DNA of 64,000 bases, taken from NCBI GenBank assembly GCA_017562135.1, contig QEYB01001497.1, positions 310,001 through 374,000 on the forward strand, in the 5' to 3' direction. A model generated the notes under the pieces. It was not told the DNA's origin. It did not search any database and saw nothing but the letters and a program-made list of their open reading frames with translations. How positions within the stretch are numbered: the stretch's first letter is position 1; each line of letters begins with the position of its first letter. Positions 49,701 through 60,261 of the stretch are shown here, in pieces. The stretch comes from Dipylidium caninum. Its lineage: Eukaryota; Platyhelminthes; Cestoda; Cyclophyllidea; Dipylidiidae. Position numbers and translations under genes: made by a program.

Positions 49701-52700
49701 TCGGTGCGCGTTAAATAAGGTAAATGAAATATAAAACTAGCCTTTTTAGTCTTACCCATCAATCCATCGTATGAATTGCGACTGACCCTGTGCCAATTTC
49801 ACATGGACGTAGGACTAATTGAAGCAGAGCGTCGATAAGTCTGACGATTGCTTTTGTTTAAGGACCAGACAATCCCTTGAAGAAAGGGAACAGCGAAGCT
49901 CGAAAGATGGTTTCTTGAGATACTCAGTCGGTGAATCGGCCAAGGAGTCCAGAGGTGTCCGGTGTCATCACGTGTCATTCAGAAGAGATTGGATTTGGTC
50001 TCCAACGGGCGGGCTTGAGTCCTGTCTGTCCCAGGCATCAGATTGAGGTATCCTGTCCGCTCTAAGTAACCGAAGAAGTTGGTTTTCTCCACCCTCCCAC
50101 CGCCTTCCCTGCGTATCAGGGAGAGTGGGAGTGACTCAGGAGACTAACGAGGCATAAACTGCGGAGCTCTGCGTCCTCACTAGCCCTAGAAGGCGAGCGG
50201 ATGAAAGTTCACAGCGGTACCTGGAAGAGCAAGAATTCCTAAATCCTGAATATTCGCAGCCAGATAGTTTCGCCCCCAAAGGGGATGTTTCTATAACTGC
50301 AAAATCAAAGCCACAAATTACACGCTCTACATCCTTTGTGTGAGACAGCATCAAAGTCGCGTCGGTTTTATGGTGGAGGAACACTTACGGGAAAGGACCT
50401 GAGAGGGGGCGGAGGTGGTGATCGCAAGAATAGGTTAGGAGGAAACATTGTAAGGCTGTTGGAATGAATTTCTTTACGGAGAAACCACGAAGTCTACTTA
50501 CTCCCCCCCCCCCGAACGGCTATACATCCCCTTTACTCATAAAAACTCAACTGTTTTTTACAGTTTAAATATCCCCTGTTTATGTCCTGAGGTAGACGGT
50601 AGACACAGGTAGTTTATCTTCGTGTACTTAGACACAGATTCGTCACTTCTGCCCCGAGACGAGGTGTGGAGTGGGTTTACGGAGTCAAGCAACCATTAGT
50701 GAGATTGAGAAAACTCAGTTACATCGAAGTGGAGACGCTCCAAATCAAAATATTTTGCTCTTACGACGCTACCGCTGGTTATAAAAGCCGTCTTGTCTCC
50801 CAGTAATGGCGTCATTTCGTCTCTCCCCGAGTCGGTTCATCAGGCGGGGAGTCGAGAGTCAACATCGCTTTCTTTGAATAAATATTTTGTGGAATGTCGC
50901 ATCTTCGTCCACCTTATCGGTTTGTCTAACTGGTATCATGGCACTGAGTGCGTGATTATTTCGGGCAAAATTTGGGGATGAGTTTGGCAAAAATGTGTGT
51001 CTGGCATGCACTGCCGTTTGGAGGGCAAAGTTAACCGCGAAGTGGGCTTATCGCAATCTGTCACCCGTAAGCCCATCAATCAACTCAAGACTCAAACTGT
51101 TGAGTATGCAAAGTTGTTGGTGAATTTCTTGTCCAACCGAAGATTGCAACATTCTGTCTGGAGTAACGCATTAACAGGGTTCTTTAACTTGTGCAAACGT
51201 GGGGGTAATTAACTGCTTAAAGAAAGGTGGGTAGAGTAAAAAGAGGGAGAAGTTATAGATTGGTGTTATAAGAACACTAAAAAGTTTTGATACGCAGTGT
51301 TTGCAGTCCGCGAACATGGCTGCAACCGTTCGCGCACTTTGGGTATTAATGGCGGAATTTCTTTGCTTTAAATTGCCTTATCCAGAGCTTGCTGGTAGTA
51401 GAAACGTAGTGGTGTGAAATGTTAACGTCCACAATGCGTTTTATGCATGACCACGGACAGCAGAAGGAGCCTCGTTCGCTACCTGCTCACTCTTCCCGCC
51501 CCCGCTCACCTTCGAATCAAGCGTCTTGGAGGATCAGGCATGAGGAACATGCTTGCTGCAGACTGTAGACAGGCCGGAAAAGTGTGTATTTTGGGATAAA
51601 GATTATATCAGGCAAACGAGAGGCTAACTATTCAACTCTCTTCTAATCGCGCTTAGAGGTGGAATCTTGGTTTGTCTAGAATAGCCAAAAAGCATCATGG
51701 CATAATGCACCATTTGTTTTCATAACCAAATTATAAGGTAGGTGTAAAAGTGTTTGGCATACACAAACACTTGCTTGCTTACTGCGAAATTTTTTTATTT
51801 TGTTTAACTTGGCCAAATGCGACCCCTACATGCAATCACCCGCATCGAGCGTGGTACAAATCGACGTTATTTCCGTATTTTATGCTTTCGCATTGAGTTT
51901 GCTCCTCTTCGAGAACATAACTCAAATGTTTTTGCGTCGTTTCACCCTCAATAACTGGGGCCATTTTAATGTTTACTAAGTTAATAATCAGCGCGTTGAA
52001 AGTGTAACTGCTTGCCTGAGTTGCGTTGTAAAGTTGTGCACTCGGTGGAAGTTAACCGCGAAAAGTAAATGCTTCTATACCTCAACTTATTAGGTGTGAC
52101 TGAGTCATTTCCGTTTCCTAAACGCTAACATATATTTGCATTAAAAGCGCATTAATTTGCGCTAGCAAAAAAACACCGTTGACACTGCTCCGATACCTCG
52201 CGGCTCGGTCCACACCGTCCGCGCTACAAAAACGTCAGAAACTATGTCTTTTAGGAATATATTCGTTTAGTAATTGTGCAATTTTTTGGTCTTAGTTACT
52301 AAACTGTGTTTACTTTCACCATAAACCGTTATTACCAGCCATAGAAGGAATTATTTTGTTATATTCACTACCCGAACTTATCGTTGTTTTGCGTCGGGTA
52401 GATTTTTCAACCTAAATTTTGTTTTTAACTGATGACTCATTTCAGCGTCTGTCTTCTCCTCTATCGCTAATTCCTTCTTGCCTATGGTTAAGTCTCATTT
52501 TGTAGCACTTGAAGACTTTCAACACAATTAAATACTGTGAATACTAGGATAACTCAAGACGGAGTCTTTCCATCTACTGGCTGGAATTTATTATGTTTCC
52601 AGTAAGAGGCAATGAGGAGGAGTAAGAAGAGGCGCCTATGAGCGAGTATTTGCCGGTCTTGTCTGATCGCGGCATTTGATCCTCCCCAACAAACACAACA

Positions 52701-54700
52701 GTCGACGTTTGGATTTGTTAGATGATACACTACTCTCTCATAACGCTACATGCGAATAGTCGCTGGCAAGTTGGAAACAGCATGTTTATTTTTGGCTAAA
52801 TTGTGTCTGTACGATGCATAAATGCCTTCTTCTAGCTCAAAAAAGTCCGTGAATTTGAGTGCTCCGACTCCTTAAATATTCACTTTGCACTGTCGGAGAC
52901 GACGAAGTATGCACAATAAAGTAGTCCTCGATTTTTTGATAAAGTAGACGAAGCAACTGGCAGTAATTCTCGCCAAACACTCCTTCCAAGGAGGGAATGA
53001 TTCTGACTAAGTTTATTTCTCCAATTTGTATTGTAGCATTTGTAAACAGCTATATTCCTTCATAAGGTGGAGGTTTAGCGTTGTGGGCCACTACATTGAC
53101 GTGGACTCCTCTTCTCCGTAGCCGATGGGACGAGAATCGCAATAATCTGGGTCTTCAACACCACGGACAGTCGTCTGTTGTCCGGTTGACATTGCTAACC
53201 TACTACCATCTCCCCAGTTGGGCGATTTGTCCAAAATGGCCTTAACCATCGCCATGCGACTCGTCACTAAAATCGTCACGTCCCAGGCACTTTCACCTGT
53301 CACTCCGCTCTGATGTGACTCTTCTCCGATGTGCCGACGATCGCCTTGCTTCGAATGCAGGGAGGAGGCATGAAGGACGACCCGAGGAGGTGTTTACTCT
53401 CCCCCATTCCTCCATCGCGTGAGTAAATGATTGTGTTGAAGCGATTTCCTCATTGCATGAACCTGAACCCCGGTGTCCATGAGGATTTGTCTGCACAACC
53501 ATCATGATGCTTTGGGCATCGAGGTTCCACAGCTGAGAAAGTGTCCGCCCTCTCAAAAGTCTTGAAATTTTAAAACGGCCGCAATTTTATATGCTTTCAC
53601 AAGACCTTTCCAATCATACAATGACAAATGACTTCTTCCAGTTGATATAATGAAACGTAAGCGTCGTTTGAGGTTACCTCAGCGCGGAGACTGCCTACTT
53701 GGCCGCTGGGAACATCGAGAGCACCAGGTTGAGGCAATCAACGAGTGGACGACGTTTCGTCGCACGAATGAGCCGCAGGAGCTGAGGAACTGGGAGTCGT
53801 AGGCCTCCACCGACTTTTTGGTGTTAGGAAGAAAAGTCAGTCAACGCGTGGACTCCTCTAAAATGCCTATGTGAAAGGAATTTAGACACTTTTAAGGAAT
53901 TAGACGAGGAATTTGTCGTGTGGACTACCAGTGGACACGGGCAAAAAAGTCTCCTCGGTGTTAGGGTCAGTTGCTTCAACTTCCATCTGCCTCGACGAGC
54001 GTAGAAGTCGAGGAGTCCGTCGGTAGACGCCGAGATGCCTATGCTGCCGCAGAAGAAGTGGGAAAGGCAGATTGACAGTCCTGCAGAATGACAAAAGACC
54101 CTCCTCTCTTGCCTGGTATGCAACTCTCTGCACAATCGACGCCGGCCTCCTTCACACTGTTCGTCCGAATCACATCCAGCGATGCCAACTTGACGAGAAG
54201 TAGAAAAAGGAGGGGAGAAAATCTACTTGATGACATTTTGGGGCCGCTCACATTGCAAAAGGTTGGCGTCTCCGGGAATTTTTTGAGCCAATTTCCAAAA
54301 ATGGTGTGGAGAAGATGGCCCGGTTTGTTGAAGCCCAACTGAAATTCCCAGTGTGTTTTCTTGGGTATTGACGAGACACCGAAATGTCGGAGAAGGAAAA
54401 AAGGCCTCCAACTTCTTCTTCCACAACGACTCAGTGGAGCGTCCTGAGAATGGCAGACGACGGTTTTCCTCTCCCACGATGGTAGAGGTCGGTTCAAATT
54501 TTATTCTCCGCTTCCACGGAGAGAAAAAAACACCTCGAAATTCCAGACCGAGGGCTTGAATGAGTACCAGGAGAGGGAACGCAAATCGCCCAGTGTAGAG
54601 AGTAGATTGAGTGGGGAATTCCCTCGACCTGGCCGGAGAAGCAGGCAGAGGGCAACGGGGAGGAGGAATTCAGGCGGTATTTGTAACTGCCAGATCAAGT
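46760..54700. other. About 8 kb without a supported gene
   Basis: Contains a CT microsatellite (47197-47223) and many short ORFs on both strands, none with a recognised domain or matching splice phases. ORFs near 49.2, 49.9 and 53.1-53.6 kb look like decayed sequence. I cannot exclude small exons. Confidence 0.4.
47197..47223. repeat. (CT)n microsatellite
   Basis: About thirteen CT units. Confidence 0.9.
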
Positions 54701-54740
54701 CTGTCACAAAATCATCAAACATTTGAGCATGGAAAGGGAG

Positions 54741-55022
54741 AATTCCGCGATAGACAAGGAGACGGGTGAGAGATTAACCTCCAAGGACCTTGTCCGAGGA
54801 ATCAGCCGGTTTCGGGGGCGGATTTTTGATGTTCACCACAGTCAACAGCGCATCGCCCTCCCGAGCCACGTGGCTGACTCTTCTCCTCTGCCCTCGGAAC
54901 GGTTCCAACTCGATTGCAACGCTTCCACGTCCAGACCGAGGGGTGGAAAGCAAGAACTCCGCGATGGACCTTCAAGGGCCTTGTCTGACGAATCAGCAAG
55001 TTTCTGGGGCAGATTTTTGATG
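54741..55022 (+). repeat. Pair of short direct repeats
   Basis: 54790-54831 and 54981-55022 are both TTGTC-GA-GAATCAGC--GTTTC-GGGGC-GATTTTTGATG, with a few substitutions. Similarity extends upstream through an AATTCCGCGAT / AACTCCGCGAT motif, with about 30 bp of extra sequence in the first copy. The unit is about 210 bp apart. Confidence 0.75.
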
Positions 55023-55248
55023 ATTTGAAGTGTCAGCTCGAGTGACATTGCTACGGCGCTGTGGTCCCCTCTTCTTTTCTTTTCTCGACTTGCATTTTTT
55101 AGCCAAATGGCAGTTCAGCATGGCATTCGCTGGAAACAGTCTTGTCAACGAAAACATGGCAAGTGAAATGTTTTCCCACTTTCTTTTTTTGTTCAACCCG
55201 TAAAAATGTATGGGCGCAGATCAGATCAAATTCAAGCTCGGACGAATC

Positions 55249-55266
55249 GGGGGGGGGGGGGGGGGG
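55249..55266. repeat. G18 homopolymer
   Basis: Longest G run in the window; length is likely uncertain. Confidence 0.9.
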
Positions 55267-55444
55267 TCGGGGAAATTCGCCCGATGAATTTCAACCTGGT
55301 GGATAAACTGCAAGAGACCAAACAGTGGGGCAAATCCACTCAAGCGTTTGCGATTTCTACAATTAAAAAATAAAAACATGTCGCCAGCATCTACGTCACA
55401 TTTCAATGGTATCCGCCCGAAAGGAGGAGGCGCTGGATGGTTGG

Positions 55445-55575
55445 AATCCGCTCATATTTTTGGGGGATTTCACGTCAACACAGCGTCTAGCGAAGATGCT
55501 CTCGGCCCTCGCGAGTTTGTTTTGCGTTTTCACCCAAATTCAAATGCGCGGCGTCTCTCCCCGCGGGTCACCAGG
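55445..55575 (+). repeat. Left arm of an imperfect inverted repeat
   Basis: Resembles the reverse complement of 56141-56352. Shared blocks are ATTTTTGGGGGATTTCACGT..CACAGCG, a GAAGATGCT / GAAGATGCTTTC block, and GCGAGTTTGTTTTGC...TCTCTCCCC. The right arm carries about 80 bp of extra sequence in the middle. Confidence 0.75.
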
Positions 55576-56140
55576 ATGATTGGAGTCAAGTTAGATGGTT
55601 GGAAAAGTCGTTGTTTACGTGTGGACGAAACTCTACCATCCCACTGGCTTGTGCCACTTTCCCGAGACTTCGCAAAATGGGGAAAATGAGACGAGGTTTG
55701 GGCGTATGTCCAAGTGCGGAGGCTTTCAGCCGGCCAATGCTCTTCCATGAAACTCCTCTCCCAATTCCCTCCTCCACGCGCACATCCACCAGCCTCCGAG
55801 TCGACATCTCGTCGGGAAAAACAAGCCTCTCCGGTTTCGTGTATGCGCTCACACGCGAAGGAGGACCACCACTAGAAGGGAGGGGAAAATTTGGCATTTG
55901 CACAGCCTTGACTCCTCCCACCCGAGGGAAAGAGACCTGTCCACGCCTCGCCCACCTCAATCGGCCGATCCGAAGTTGGGCATAAGTGTAAACACGACAA
56001 TATTCGTCCTTCCGGCTCTCCTCTACGGCGCTGGGACTATAAAAATGAGGTAGAGTCATCTTCCGAAGAAGGATGATGGTATCGTCCCAGACACTCGTAA
56101 AAATAACAACATAACAGGATGCGGCGGCTCTCTGCAAACA

Positions 56141-56352
56141 GGTGGATCGTGGGGAGAGAAGCCGGACGTCTGAACTTGGGAGGAAGTGCAAAACAAACTC
56201 GCCGGTGGCCGAGATTCTCCTCAATTAGCCCCGGACGTGCAGTTATCACGAAGGATTGCATTCAACAGCGGGCTACGAGTCACAGAGCCGGGGTCGAAAG
56301 CATCTTCACTAAACGCTGTGTTGACATGAAATCCCCCAAAAATCTGAGCTGT
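56141..56352 (-). repeat. Right arm of the imperfect inverted repeat
   Basis: Partner of 55445-55575, with a spacer of about 565 bp. Possibly a decayed foldback element or two opposed copies of an old repeat. Confidence 0.75.
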
Positions 56353-56847
56353 CAACAGGGAACTCGCAGATGTACACTGCACCGAAAGGCGCACTCGCTT
56401 GCCAATGTAGTTTACGCGAATCATGGCTGTGGGCGAAGCACTCGAATCGCTGTTTGTAGCTCTTCCACAGTGAAACCAGCCCTCACATCTACGAAATCTG
56501 ACATCTTGGATCGATTTGAGCTGTTAGTGTAATGGAACGAGCAGCAGCGAAAAACTGGAAGTGTCAGAAGCAACCACAACACGTTGTCTAGCCTCTCTGC
56601 ATTAATAGCTTGCAACAAATAAAGGCTTTTGCTTTGAAGTAGGTAAGAGACCATGTTATAAGGTTGGCTTTATCGTTGTTTTTGCCAAAGATTGTTTTTT
56701 TTTGGGGATAAATGAAGTCGGATCACCTCACATTGCAGTGTTAACGTAGAAAAAATTACATCACTGCATTAAATCCGCCTACTTAAATAATTTGAGTAGA
56801 AAACTAAGAATTTAATACAGAATGTTCCAATTCAGTAGAAGAAGGGG
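56353..56847. other. 3' flank of RPUSD2
   Basis: Non-coding. On the minus strand an ATTAAA (plus-strand TTTAAT near 56812) lies about 35 bp past the RPUSD2 stop and could be its polyadenylation signal. Confidence 0.35.
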
Positions 56848-57282
56848 TTACAGAAGAGGCAGGCGTTCAGCAATGAGCGCCTCTAACTCTTCCGACTGCA
56901 CAGACTCGAGCGCCCAACTTGGCAGGGGCGCAGAGTAGGACCAATCAACCCCTGCGTAACGATAGGCGTGCAAACGCAGAACGAGATTGCATATTTTGGG
57001 CTCCATAAAACGCCTATTGCAGTCGGGACAGTCAGCATCGTAGGCAGCTTCGAGGAGGGCTTTTGTAGCCTCGTCTACTGTCGCCTCGTTGTAGTATCGC
57101 AGTCCAGGGCGTGTTGACAGACGCGAAATCTTGGGAGGTGGAGGAGAGGCCTCGTTATTCCTATCATCTTCAATATCGTTGTCGTCTTCATCAGCCTTCC
57201 TCACGATTCCCGCTCCGGTAGACGGGGAGGTGGCGGGTTCCTCTCGAGTAGGGCCCTCCGAGCTACTTTCTCCCGTTGAAAC
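56848..57282 (-). CDS. RPUSD2 exon 9 (C-terminal domain)
   Basis: Acceptor ATTTGAAAAG, phase 0, 144 codons plus stop. An acidic Ser/Pro linker is followed by the CxxC...LRLHAYRY...PSWA tail typical of RPUSD2. Confidence 0.88.
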   Translation of the reverse strand, partial: VSTGESSSEGPTREEPATSPSTGAGIVRKADEDDNDIEDDRNNEASPPPPKISRLSTRPGLRYYNEATVDEATKALLEAAYDADCPDCNRRFMEPKICNLVLRLHAYRYAGVDWSYSAPLPSWALESVQSEELEALIAERLPLL

Positions 57283-60021
57283 CTTTTCAAATCAAAGAAG
57301 AATACAACCTCTTTGTTTAACTCTGCTTTCTAGCGGAGTGCTCCACATCGACACAAAAAAAACAAGTCGTCTCAACGAGACCTCTTGAAAGTGCACTTGA
57401 GAACAACAGCCAATCCAAAAGTGTTGACAATATAGCAAAAAACCGTGCTACATGGTGAAAAACAGCGTCCGATGAGGCTTCCCCACACTGTCATTGCTAC
57501 CGCATAAACCCCCAGACCCCAGTAGCAGTTGAACAGTTGCATTTGCCCGGAAAAGTACCACAGACAAATGAAAAGGGTTATTGTGGTGGATAAAGAGGCG
57601 CGAGGACCAGTGAAACAAGTGTCGGTTGTGACGAAAAGCTCGGGGAAATTGGCTCCCGGAGATTTTTAACCGGATGCGAATGGTACGCCAGCCCGCTCCA
57701 CCCGCCAAAACACTAACTTGGCACGTAAATGAAACAAAAATTGTATAACCGTCTTCATGTGCAACTACATATTCACAATTGACATGACCTGTGTGTGTAT
57801 TTTGTCGAATTAGACAAAGAGACCTTCCGATAAGCGTGAATTTGCGGTTTTGAAAAGTCTCGACATGCCAGTGACTTCTCACGACAATCAACGAGATTCA
57901 GGCTCACTTATCTATGCAAAATTTCCAGTGTGAATTACATTTTCACTGGGGAGAGATGGCCTGAACTCCCGCCCCCAGTAGGAGGCAAAAAAGGGGACAA
58001 AAATCTGGGAATATCAGAATACTTTAAGAAAGGATACGAAGGAGATTAGAACGCACTGCAGTTTTGAGGTAAGCGCTCCGATTGCGTGAAGCGGCCAAGG
58101 CAGAGAGCAGTTTGGACCGAGGTTCAAGGTACTTTGCAAACGCGCCCTTACTCGGACCCCAATCGTAGGAATTGTACAAAGGGTCATCGACAATGGGGAA
58201 GCCTGGAAAGAAGGATGCCAAATTCAACGCTAAGTACGAACAAGTAGGGAAAAGAGTAATCCGCTGTCTCCCGCACCGAGGTACTGCAAGTGAATTCGCA
58301 CTTGATGTGTCCGTCCAGAGTAGAGACGACAAAGGACAATTGTGCTGCCCAGATCGTCATCGCCTCGTGGTTTCTTCCACAGAAGGGGCACAAAGACGGT
58401 CTTTGAGGGTTTCCCACCCTCACTCTCGGGCATTACGGCGTTAAGACCCATTCGTTCGCTCAGACGACCGAGAGGCTGGTCGACTGTCACTGTTGTTGGA
58501 ATTGTGGTCTCATTGGGACAGGCCTCATCTGGCCCCTTAAATTGGCCTTCCACTTCGGCTATGTAGAACTAGAAGGAGGGAAATGACAAAAAAAAGAATG
58601 AATAAAAGAGTAGCCAACGTCTCACGACGAAACTGATTTACTCTAATTCATCCCTCAACTGTTTCCTTGGTAGTCCGCAAGGGTTTATTGCCAAACAAAG
58701 GCAAAATCCAACTTGTGAGCAGCTAACTTCAGGTAAAACTTGTCCCATTACAGCGATGACCCGAAGATCTTCAAGGACACCACAGACCATGCCATGCATG
58801 GAAGTGAACTGAGTCAAGGTCCGACGTTTCCTATCTACTATTCCTTTCATGCTTTTGATGATTCTCCGATTTTCAGTAAAAATCCTGGTACATATGGAAG
58901 TCAATTATCCTTTTTTGATGGGCATCACCTACAGCATTACACTAAGAAAGGGTACTTTAATGCATTGTAACATCGATTGGTTACACAACCTCACTTAGGG
59001 GGAATCGTAGTAAAATAGATTTGATTCGATCATAATAACATGGTAAATAAGAATATTTTGAAACATAGATATGAAGTCAACTAGAAAATTGGTTAGATTA
59101 GTCCAAAAAGGTAGGCATCTCACCTTACACACTTCACGATCACAAATTTGAGAGGAGATTTTCATTGCGGCCTCATAGGTCTTGCCGATCAGAACGAGGC
59201 CCGACGTCATTCTGCCAGAAAGCAAGGAAAAACGTATTACAAACAACCGTTCGCACTCAGAAAATGCGAGAGAGCTTATATTTTATATAAATATACCTAT
59301 CGAGCCTATGGATGACTCGCAAATTCCTCATGCCTTCTTCATTGAACAAGATTTTAACAAGAGTGTTGTGGTGATATTGTCCACACGGGTGTGTCGGCAT
59401 TGAAGGCGGCTTATTAACAACAATAACATTTTCGTCTTCGAAAACAATTTTGATTGGGTTATCTAAGAAGCGTCTCTTTTGAAAGAATAAAAATACCGAG
59501 AATAGGCAATTCGTGTCGATGAACGTGATGCTCCAGAAGGTCGGACTCCTTCAGAACATAATCCACAGACACCTTATCTCCGTTTATTTTTATTTGCCCC
59601 GACGCAATTCTTTGCACCTACGGTAATCAGAAATGATCTCAACCATGCAACACACTATACAATCCAGTTCGTCAAAGTTAAATTCTGTATCCAAAACATC
59701 AAGAAGACGACGGCCCACCCACCGACGCTTGCAAAACGCCGTAAAAGTGTAATAATAGGGCACAACCTGGGCAAATTAGTTAAAAGATTGCACAACTTTT
59801 CGAAATCCGTTCTCCGAGTAGTATTTTACAGGTTCGTCCCCATCGAATGACTTATTGCGTATGGCGTTGCGAAGAGCGAGTATGTCCTTACCTTTTAGAG
59901 CCGATTTGCTCGAATCGGTTGTGGTAATGAGAATGGCGGACTCCAGGTTTTTATAAAGGTGGGCACCCCAACGCAGACACCTACCAATGGCAGCCAGATT
60001 TATTTGATATTACCGCATCAT
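56848..60021 (-). CDS. RPUSD2-like RNA pseudouridine synthase (RluA family), 516 aa
   Basis: Isomerises uridine to pseudouridine in RNA; human RPUSD2 is the closest family member I recognise. Nine exons on the minus strand: 60014-60021, 59797-59980, 59656-59766, 59497-59617, 59297-59462, 59124-59211, 58277-58568, 58057-58202 and 56848-57282. They total 1551 bp and are phase-consistent throughout. Visible features in order: YYSENGFRK/VVPYYYTF and RRWVGRRLLDVLDTEF (N-terminal RPUSD2 signature), VQRIASGQIKINGDKV (S4-like), VIVVNKPPSMPTHPCG, then HRLDRMTSG with the catalytic Asp at about residue 196, SGRTHQVRIHLQYLG, VDDPLYNSYDWGPS, and a C-terminal DCPDC...LRLHAYRY...PLPSWA segment matching the RPUSD2 tail. 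Length is close to the human protein. The start codon and the 8-bp first exon are the least certain part. It lies head-to-head with receptor 2. Confidence 0.9.
57283..58056 (-). other. RPUSD2 intron 8
   Basis: A 774-bp intron. A 147-codon ORF on the minus strand (57448-57891) has no recognised domain and no suitable splice phase, so I treat it as chance. Confidence 0.5.
58057..58202 (-). CDS. RPUSD2 exon 8
   Basis: Acceptor CTTCTTTCCAG; G/GC completes Gly before FPIVDDPLYNSYDWGPSKG. I place the donor at GCA/GTGCGT, which gives phase 0 and joins exon 9. Without it the frame ends at a nearby TAA. Confidence 0.8.
58277..58568 (-). CDS. RPUSD2 exon 7
   Basis: Acceptor CCTCCTTCTAG, donor GTGCGG, 292 bp. 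It begins FYIAEVEGQF and ends with the conserved SGRTHQVRIHLQYLG motif of RluA synthases. Confidence 0.9.
58569..59123 (-). other. RPUSD2 intron 6
   Basis: A 555-bp intron. I see no nested feature. Confidence 0.5.
59124..59211 (-). CDS. RPUSD2 exon 6
   Basis: Acceptor CTTTCTGGCAG, donor GTGAGA, 88 bp, phase 2 to phase 0. It encodes MTSGLVLIGKTYEAAMK, just after the catalytic HRLD. Confidence 0.9.
59297..59462 (-). CDS. RPUSD2 exon 5 (catalytic HRLD)
   Basis: 166 bp, phase 1 to phase 2. It encodes NVIVVNKPPSMPTHPCG and ends with VIHRLDR; the Asp is the catalytic nucleophile of the family. It is preceded by a 34-bp intron. Confidence 0.92.
59497..59617 (-). CDS. RPUSD2 exon 4
   Basis: 121 bp, phase 0 to phase 1. 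It encodes VQRIASGQIKINGDKV, the S4-like RNA-binding segment. It is bounded by introns of 38 and 34 bp. Confidence 0.88.
59656..59766 (-). CDS. RPUSD2 exon 3
   Basis: 111 bp, phase 0 on both sides. It encodes VVPYYYTFTAFCKRRWVGRR and LLDVLDTEF. A 30-bp intron precedes it. Confidence 0.85.
59797..59980 (-). CDS. RPUSD2 exon 2
   Basis: 184 bp, phase 2 to phase 0. It ends KYYSENGFRK, matching the family's conserved region just before the next exon. The upstream part is variable and of unknown role. Confidence 0.75.
60014..60021 (-). CDS. RPUSD2 putative first exon (8 bp)
   Basis: ATGATGCG followed by GTAATA and, 33 bp later, TTGGTAG. Without this intron an in-frame TAA follows directly. The real start could instead lie in another exon or be created by trans-splicing. 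Confidence 0.4.
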
Positions 60022-60261
60022 GTCAAATCGGTTAAAACAAAAAAATTACGCGTCGCATTGTTTAATTTAAATTTTAAATAAATCAATTTTTTAAAATTTA
60101 TAAAATTATAAAGCTAATGAGAACTTTAACGACCTTGAAAATTTTAGTACCCACGTGAACTCGAAAAAATTGCGCCACCGCACAGTGTGGATATGCTTCG
60201 CTCCTACGGTTGATTTATACGCACATCAAATATATCCCAAAATCGTTGCCTAATATGAGAA
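60022..60261. promoter_or_regulatory. 240-bp head-to-head intergenic region, likely bidirectional promoter
   Basis: Very AT-rich, with tracts such as TTTAAATTTTAAATAAA and AAATTATAAAGC. It separates the RPUSD2 start (minus strand) from the receptor 2 start (plus strand). I cannot assign individual elements. Confidence 0.45.

Noticed and set aside
57448..57891. 147-codon minus-strand ORF inside RPUSD2 intron 8
   Set aside because: No recognised domain; including it would break the phase between exons 8 and 9.
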